Source of the DNA: Anaerolineaceae bacterium
GTDB lineage: Bacteria > Chloroflexota > Anaerolineae > Anaerolineales > Villigracilaceae
DNA: 9,835 nt
Reading direction: 5' to 3'
Assembly: GCA_022181005.1 (NCBI GenBank)
Contig: BQMV01000356.1
Coordinates: forward strand, 1-9,835
Of the stretch, positions 5,581-9,835 are shown in pieces (within the stretch, counting starts at the first letter, position 1; each line of letters begins with the position of its first letter). The notes beneath the pieces were generated by a model. The model was not told where the DNA came from, did no database searches, and saw nothing but the letters and a program-made list of their open reading frames with translations. Made by a program: the position numbers and the translations under genes.

Positions 5581-7196
5581 TATTCTTTCAATAGAAAATC
5601 GCCGCCCTTCAATATCCCATCTACAATCGCCTGAATCGCATCCGATTCCAACAAATCTTTTAATGAGAACGACTTTAGCCTCGCCTGCGTTGTTCGCACC
5701 GACGGTTCGAGAAAATCGTCGAACGGCAAAGACGTTCTGAACAGTTGATAATATAAAAAGCGCCGCGCGTTCCGCTTGAACTTAGCGGGGACTTCAATAT
5801 CAGCCGCCGTAATAAACTCTTTCATCTTTCTTCTTACATCTTCAATTGTCTGCGGAAAAAATACTGTCGGGTATTGCGTAAATCTCGCCTTGCCCGCGCA
5901 CAACACCGCCGCGCCCATGATGGACGCTTCGAGTCCAATCGTGGAGTTGTAGACCATCACGAACTTGGATTGTTGGATCAACTCGTACGAACTCAAGGCC
6001 TCGCGCGGACCGACGAACACTACATTCGGTTCACTGCGGACCTTGCGGCTGTCTACCCATCCTTCGACCGTCTCGCGGCTCGACTTTCGCACGCGCAACT
6101 CGTCGGGGTGCGCGCGGATGACGAACAGCGTGTCGCGATGTTCTTTGATGACTTCCAAAGTCATATCCAGCCAATCGAACATATCTTCAAAAACAGTGTT
6201 CGCGTGCGGCTGGCTCGTATCGAAGATGACATTCGTAAACACAGGGACGATCTGCTTGAACTGCGCGGCTTTTTGCAAAAACGACTCGTCGAGTCCCTGC
6301 ATGTCTGCCCAGAATTTGATGCCCGCCATCGTAAAGTCGCCTTGAAAACGTTTGGCAAGATACGCGTCCAGTTTTGCGTTTTGCTCGTCGTTCAATTCAA
6401 ACTCATCGGGAATATGAATTGGATACGCCGTCGCCTCGCCATCGGTGAAATATGCGGAGGCGGGTTGAAGTCCCACCTCGTGCGTGATGACGCGGATGCC
6501 GCGTTTCTGCGCCACCCATCGTGCCGTCGCTTCGGGGAAGAATTGTCCGTTGAACACGATCACCGCGCGCGGATTTGTCTCATCCAAGAATTTTTCAAAC
6601 TTCTGCGCCACATTCCACGCGGAGAGGATGTATTCGCGTAAAAGATAGCGCGTGTTCTCGTCGTCGTTCAGGTGATGGATTCGCAAAACCCAGCGCAAGG
6701 CAGGGAGGCAGAGGGGACCGAGGGAAATGTTCTCAAATTGGAAAGTGGAAAGTTCGGGGATGGACAAATTCTGGATACGAGACATAAGATACAAGTCACG
6801 CTCGAAACCAAACCACTCAACTTTTGACTTTTGACCTTCAACCTTTGACGGTACACCCGCATACAATGCTTGCGATTGCGCTACACACGTCTTGCACGGC
6901 ATTTCTTTGTATGGATTGTCGCGATTCGTTCCCAACACACACTTGCTCATTCCAGAGTTGCACGCAAAATACGCGACCGGGATGCCCTGCAACCGCAACG
7001 CCCACGAAGCCAGCAGGTGAAATCCGCTGTTCCATGAGAGATCGTCAATGCCAGTGGAGGCTTTGAAGAAGACGACGGGCTGTCCCTGCGGAGGAGGCGA
7101 GATACGAGATACGAGATTCGCTGTGCGCGCGATCTTGAGATTGTTGAACCGGCGGACGAGTCCGCGATAGATTCGTTGTTTGAAAAATTCTTTCAT
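5580..7196 (-). CDS. Capsule-type (GT-B-like) glycosyltransferase
   Basis: Soluble 538-residue protein resembling the capsule polysaccharide biosynthesis group of GT-B-like glycosyltransferases. Supporting blocks are a THEVG segment (238-242) in the first Rossmann-like half, VIRAHPDE (359-366), and VYNSTIGLEASIMGAAVLC (415-433), the typical nucleotide-sugar-site segment in which the Glu contacts the sugar nucleotide. It probably transfers a sugar, perhaps the product of the NeuB pathway next door, to a surface glycan. There is no signal peptide or membrane helix. Four cysteines (79, 86, 101, 104) near the N terminus could bind a metal. Residues about 117-157, and 28-33, are encoded by heptanucleotide repeats and look like inserted low-complexity sequence (KVEGQKSKVE at 118-127). 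The start is six bases after the sulfotransferase stop, with a GGGTGGG run directly before ATG, which suggests translational coupling. Donor and acceptor are unknown. Confidence 0.7.
   Translation of the reverse strand: MKEFFKQRIYRGLVRRFNNLKIARTANLVSRISPPPQGQPVVFFKASTGIDDLSWNSGFHLLASWALRLQGIPVAYFACNSGMSKCVLGTNRDNPYKEMPCKTCVAQSQALYAGVPSKVEGQKSKVEWFGFERDLYLMSRIQNLSIPELSTFQFENISLGPLCLPALRWVLRIHHLNDDENTRYLLREYILSAWNVAQKFEKFLDETNPRAVIVFNGQFFPEATARWVAQKRGIRVITHEVGLQPASAYFTDGEATAYPIHIPDEFELNDEQNAKLDAYLAKRFQGDFTMAGIKFWADMQGLDESFLQKAAQFKQIVPVFTNVIFDTSQPHANTVFEDMFDWLDMTLEVIKEHRDTLFVIRAHPDELRVRKSSRETVEGWVDSRKVRSEPNVVFVGPREALSSYELIQQSKFVMVYNSTIGLEASIMGAAVLCAGKARFTQYPTVFFPQTIEDVRRKMKEFITAADIEVPAKFKRNARRFLYYQLFRTSLPFDDFLEPSVRTTQARLKSFSLKDLLESDAIQAIVDGILKGGDFLLKE
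6740..6753 (-). repeat. Two-unit heptamer repeat inside the glycosyltransferase gene
   Basis: GGAAAGT occurs twice in direct succession on the + strand (ACTTTCC twice on the coding strand). Alone it is unremarkable, but two further heptamer-period tracts lie within the next 100 bases. It encodes part of LSTFQFE. Confidence 0.5.
6774..6794 (-). repeat. Degenerate GATACGA heptamer repeat
   Basis: Three heptamers in register on the + strand: GATACGA, GACATAA, GATACAA. The first matches the perfect GATACGA units at 7101-7114 in the same gene. The coding strand gives YLMSRIQ. Confidence 0.55.
6818..6849 (-). repeat. Heptanucleotide tandem repeat, about 4.5 units
   Basis: Read on the coding strand the units are GTCAAAG, GTTGAAG, GTCAAAA, GTCAAAA and GTTG, consensus GT(C/T)(A/G)AA(A/G). 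Three heptamers make 21 bases, so the protein shows a seven-residue period (KVEGQKS then KVE). Confidence 0.75.
7101..7120 (-). repeat. GATACGA heptamer repeat near the glycosyltransferase start
   Basis: Two exact GATACGA units (7101-7107, 7108-7114) are followed by GATTCG. The coding strand gives LVSRIS (residues 28-33). It is the same heptamer as the degenerate tract at 6774-6794. Confidence 0.65.
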
Positions 7197-7202
7197 CCCA
7201 CC

Positions 7203-8057
7203 CTACCAATCATTCGTCTTCTCATATCCCAGTCTCACTACCAAATCCCCCGCGACTTCTTTGAACAACAATTTATGCTCCGCAGTGAAAAACTCGCGCC
7301 AGCCGCCGGTCTTGCCCGAACGGAAGGTGTGACTCTTCCTCGGCTGGATCGCTCGAGTTAAAATAGATAAGGCTTTTTCGCGCGGCGTAGGGATTCGGTA
7401 GCCGGTCTTTTCCACTTGGTCGAGCATAGCTGCGAGCGTCGCCTCGCGATTGTTGATCAGGTCTTCATAACGGACGCATAACGTTCCGGGCGCGTTCAGC
7501 CATTCGAATACGCCCTCGTATCTCTGTCTCACGCTGACCATCTTTAGCCCGTCCCGCTCGATGCCTGTGATCGCGATTTTAAGGCGTTCGCCAAAATTAG
7601 GAAGCGAATTGTAGTAGTCGTGCATCCCGTGCCCTTCGTGCATGTCAGTGGCGAAGAACACCTGTGAGACGAGCAAGTCGCGCGGATCGCGGTATGCGAA
7701 ATAGTTAACTCGCCGCGGTTGGCACAAAAACGCAACGTTTTCCAGCGTTGCTTCAAGATAGCCCCAGCCGATCACCCCGTTCGGCAACGCTTGCAGATCG
7801 CTCAATATCTCCGCTTCCGATCTTCGTCTCCCATCCTTCTCGATCGTCCTAATGGGCTCCGCTTCCACATACCGATATGGCATGATTTGAGTAAACCCGC
7901 TCAGGATTTGCAACAGCAGGTGCGACCCGCTCTTGGGCTTGGAATTGCCGAAGATCGGAGGCGCATCGTTGAACGAAAATCGTCTCCAGCGTAGAATAGA
8001 CTGCGCTGTTTTTCCGTAAGGGCGCGCTATACGTCGAAGTCGCTGCATCATAGCCAT
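7203..8057 (-). CDS. PAPS-dependent sulfotransferase-family protein
   Basis: Predicted cytosolic enzyme that transfers sulfate from PAPS to a hydroxyl or amine, here plausibly on a glycan or glycolipid. With the ATG at 8057 it has 284 residues, normal for a single sulfotransferase domain. The 5'-phosphosulfate loop is PKSGSHLL (41-48), in the place of the usual PKSGTTWL. The 3'-phosphate site is YRDPRDLLVSQ, with R123 and S131 in the standard R-x8-S spacing. The C-terminal PAPS-binding RSGKTGGW lies at 246-253 (family form RxGxxGxW). A TTG at 8075 would extend the frame by six residues, but those codons include a TACATT box six bases before the ATG, so ATG 8057 is preferred; ATGs at 8051 and 8048 are also possible. 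The gene lies 79 bases after neuB and six bases before the glycosyltransferase. The acceptor is unknown. Confidence 0.85.
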   Translation of the reverse strand: MAMMQRLRRIARPYGKTAQSILRWRRFSFNDAPPIFGNSKPKSGSHLLLQILSGFTQIMPYRYVEAEPIRTIEKDGRRRSEAEILSDLQALPNGVIGWGYLEATLENVAFLCQPRRVNYFAYRDPRDLLVSQVFFATDMHEGHGMHDYYNSLPNFGERLKIAITGIERDGLKMVSVRQRYEGVFEWLNAPGTLCVRYEDLINNREATLAAMLDQVEKTGYRIPTPREKALSILTRAIQPRKSHTFRSGKTGGWREFFTAEHKLLFKEVAGDLVVRLGYEKTNDW

Positions 8058-8063
8058 AAAAGG

Positions 8064-8069
8064 AATGTA
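8064..8069 (-). promoter_or_regulatory. Putative -10 box (TACATT) giving a leaderless sulfotransferase mRNA
   Basis: On the minus strand GG-TACATT is followed by six bases (CCTTTT) and ATG at 8057, the same spacing as at 4933-4945. No Shine-Dalgarno sequence precedes the ATG. It would be an internal promoter in the 79-base gap after neuB. No strong -35 match was seen 16-18 bases upstream. Confidence 0.45.
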
Positions 8070-8136
8070 CCACAAAGGTCGTAAAAAGGCATATCGATCT
8101 TTCGCGTCGTATCGTGCGACCCTTCTCCGCTACGAG

Positions 8137-9018
8137 TTATTCGTTCACAACCCTTCTCAATTTCTTCAACGACCCCTGTTCAGAAGCGTACACTTTTTTC
8201 ACGCCGTCGCCGAGCGAGGCTTCGGTGGTGCGGATATATTTCACGAGCGTTTCGAATCCCCACGGTTCAACCGACGCGGCTTGATCGGAGCCCCACATGG
8301 CGCGGTCTAATGTGAGATGACGCTCCACCATGCACGCGCCGAACGCGACGGCAATGGCTGTCGGGATGAGTCCCACCTCGTGACCGGAATATCCGATTGG
8401 GATGTTTGGGAACTTCGCGCGGAGCGTTTCGATCATCTTGAGGTTCAACTCCTCCGGTTCGCACGGATAGGTGCTGGTGCAGTGCATCATCACGAGGTCT
8501 TGTTCGCCGGCGGTCTCGATCCCTTTTTGGATCTGCTCCATCGTGGACATGCCCGACGACAAAATCAGAGGCTTGCCGGTCGCTCGCGCTTTGCGAATCA
8601 AGTTGAAGTCGGTGAGAGAAGCGGAGGGGACTTTGTACGCCGGCGTGTCGAACTGTTGCATAAAATCCACCGACGGCTCATCCCAGACCGAGACCATCCA
8701 ATCGATTTTCTTTTCGCGGCAATAGCGGTCGATCTCGGCGTATTGTTTTTCGTCGAACTCGACCTTGTAACGATATTCGAGATAGGTGATGTAGCCCCAC
8801 GGCGTCTCGCGCATTTGATTTTTTTGTTCGGGCGGCGTGGCAACATCGGGCGTGCGCTTTTGGAATTTCACCGCGTCCGCGCCGGCGTGCACTGCGGCAT
8901 CGATCATCTTCTTCGCAATGTCGAGGTCGCCGTTGTGATTGATGCCGATCTCGGCGATGATGTACGCGCGTTGAGCGTCGCCCACCGCGCGGTTTCCAAT
9001 TTTTATTTCACGAGTCAT
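8137..9018 (-). CDS. neuB: NeuB-family nonulosonate (sialic-acid-like) synthase lacking the SAF domain
   Basis: Predicted cytosolic enzyme condensing phosphoenolpyruvate with a hexosamine-type sugar to make a nine-carbon nonulosonic acid such as Neu5Ac, legionaminic or pseudaminic acid. The protein has 293 residues and covers the TIM-barrel domain: AEIGINHNG (22-30, catalytic-region Glu23), KFQ (51-53), LSSGMSTMEQI (153-163), HCTSTYP (179-185), GYSGHEVG (209-216) and ERHLTLDRAMWGSDQAAS (232-249). H213 and H234 correspond to the two metal-binding His of meningococcal NeuB. Full NeuB proteins have about 350 residues with a C-terminal SAF (antifreeze-like) domain; here the chain stops at KKLRRVVNE, where that domain would begin. 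The ATG has GGAG five bases upstream (9024-9027) and lies 14 bases after the upstream gene's stop, so the two are co-transcribed. The exact sugar product cannot be assigned. Confidence 0.85.
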   Translation of the reverse strand: MTREIKIGNRAVGDAQRAYIIAEIGINHNGDLDIAKKMIDAAVHAGADAVKFQKRTPDVATPPEQKNQMRETPWGYITYLEYRYKVEFDEKQYAEIDRYCREKKIDWMVSVWDEPSVDFMQQFDTPAYKVPSASLTDFNLIRKARATGKPLILSSGMSTMEQIQKGIETAGEQDLVMMHCTSTYPCEPEELNLKMIETLRAKFPNIPIGYSGHEVGLIPTAIAVAFGACMVERHLTLDRAMWGSDQAASVEPWGFETLVKYIRTTEASLGDGVKKVYASEQGSLKKLRRVVNE

Positions 9019-9032
9019 TTTTTCTCCAAAGT

Positions 9033-9835
9033 TTATTGTGGCGGCGCGAGGTCCGTCACTTCGATAAAGTCGAACGGAACATTCCAGCGGGAATAATAAT
9101 GCAAATCGGGCAGAAGCGCGTACTTCGTTTTGAAGTATTGATCCAGCACGACGCGGAAGGAATTGACCGGCGAGATCGAGGGATACAGCGACTCATAATT
9201 CCCGTCGGGGAAATAATACGCGTTGAGGATCCCGAATCGTTCCGACGGGATGGTGTTATCCAGCGACCCCCAGTGGAGGTACGCTCCCGGCCCGTGATCG
9301 CCTTGAATGATGATGATCGGCGGCGTGTCTGATTGCGCAAGGATCGCGTCGATGGCTTGAAGCGCGAGGGTGTTGACGTATTGGATCTGCCTGCGATAGC
9401 CGCCGATGTATCCGCCGCGCGAATGTTCCGAGATGTAATAGTTCGCGTCGAATAAGGTGAACGGCTCGTCGTGATTGACGACACTGCCGTCTTTGTCGAA
9501 CACGAACGGCGGATGCGGCGCGATGATGTGAGCGTAGACGAAATAATCGCCTTGCAGTGACGGGGCTTGCTCCAATTCATCGAACGTGGAAAGGATGTGC
9601 TGGCGGTGAGTCTCATACGGCATTTCGACCAACGCGCGTTGAAACACAGGAATATGATTCAACACACGCGCCATACTATGGTCAATGACAATGCTCCCGA
9701 ACGCAGTCACGGGTTGTGTCAGCGGCGAACTTGTGTCTTCGTAATATACATACGCCGTTGGAATGGTCGCTTTGTATTCGTTCTCGAACGAGACCGTTTT
9801 ATATCCGTTCTGCGCCAGAACGGCGCGCACTTCGC
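9033..9835 (-). CDS. Sulfatase / alkaline-phosphatase-superfamily protein, C-terminal part (partial)
   Basis: The frame is open to the window edge, giving 266 C-terminal residues; the GTG at 9830 is an internal Val and not a supported start. The visible part resembles membrane sulfatase-like or LTA-synthase-like proteins. HIIAPHPPFVFD holds the conserved His-Pro loop, and IIIIQGDHGPGA (codons around 9290-9315) holds the Asp-His pair that binds a metal in this superfamily. SERFGILNAYYFPDG is also typical of this group. The N-terminal metal site, the catalytic Thr/Ser/Cys and any membrane helices lie outside the window, so hydrolase and phospho-transferase cannot be told apart. Such proteins often act outside the membrane on polysaccharide or lipid-linked groups. 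The stop lies 14 bases before neuB, which supports an operon. Confidence 0.75.
   Translation of the reverse strand, partial: EVRAVLAQNGYKTVSFENEYKATIPTAYVYYEDTSSPLTQPVTAFGSIVIDHSMARVLNHIPVFQRALVEMPYETHRQHILSTFDELEQAPSLQGDYFVYAHIIAPHPPFVFDKDGSVVNHDEPFTLFDANYYISEHSRGGYIGGYRRQIQYVNTLALQAIDAILAQSDTPPIIIIQGDHGPGAYLHWGSLDNTIPSERFGILNAYYFPDGNYESLYPSISPVNSFRVVLDQYFKTKYALLPDLHYYSRWNVPFDFIEVTDLAPPQ

Noticed and set aside
5874..6641. 255-codon + strand ORF opposite the glycosyltransferase
   Set aside because: It lies wholly antisense to a gene with recognisable family motifs. Its translation is Arg/His-rich with no domain, as expected from GC-rich codon bias.
8106..8120. Hairpin GTCG...CGAC between neuB and the sulfotransferase
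   Set aside because: A short stem with a wobble or mismatch and no following T run on the transcribed strand, so no terminator is claimed.
8317..9096. 259-codon + strand ORF opposite neuB
   Set aside because: Antisense to a strongly supported NeuB family gene, with His/Arg/Asp-rich composition and no motif.

Overview
The window looks like a chromosomal segment of a free-living, moderately GC-rich bacterium. The gene families and the short '-10 box then ATG' arrangement suggest Chloroflexota (Anaerolineae-like). That placement is inference from style, with no marker gene to confirm it. The core genes are GC-rich (one ettA line counted at 62% GC). The left-edge gene end and the acyltransferase are clearly more AT-rich (lines counted at 33-50% GC), which suggests horizontally acquired pieces.

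Layout. Bases 1-162 are the last 53 codons of a gene on the + strand, probably a TIR-like or deoxyribosyltransferase-like domain, followed by a rho-independent terminator (201-225). ettA (263-1933, +) encodes an ABC-F ribosome-associated ATPase. Behind it lie two 66-bp palindrome-bearing repeats (1933-2064) and a 31-codon remnant of a second, diverged ettA 3' end (2061-2153). A two-domain membrane O-acyltransferase with a C-terminal SGNH domain (2203-4236, +) comes next, then a DUF2269-like membrane protein (4412-4870, +) and a PlsC-like acyltransferase (4945-5547, +).

The right half is a minus-strand cluster that converges on the PlsC-like gene at about 5560. In transcription order it holds a sulfatase/phosphatase-superfamily protein cut by the window edge (9033-9835), a NeuB-family nonulosonate synthase without its SAF domain (8137-9018), a PAPS-type sulfotransferase (7203-8057) and a capsule-type glycosyltransferase (5580-7196). 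The spacings (14, 79 and 6 nt) fit one transcription unit, possibly with an internal leaderless promoter before the sulfotransferase.

Taken together, the right half looks like part of a locus for an acidic cell-surface glycan: a sialic-acid-like sugar, a glycosyltransferase to place it, a sulfotransferase to decorate it, and a surface hydrolase or phospho-transferase. The OafA-like acyltransferase could O-acetylate surface sugars, but it lies in a different, probably imported block. The observations most worth following are the duplicated ettA 3' end, the heptanucleotide repeats inside the glycosyltransferase gene, the SAF-less NeuB and the recurring leaderless promoter arrangement. No RNA gene, transposase or CRISPR array was seen.
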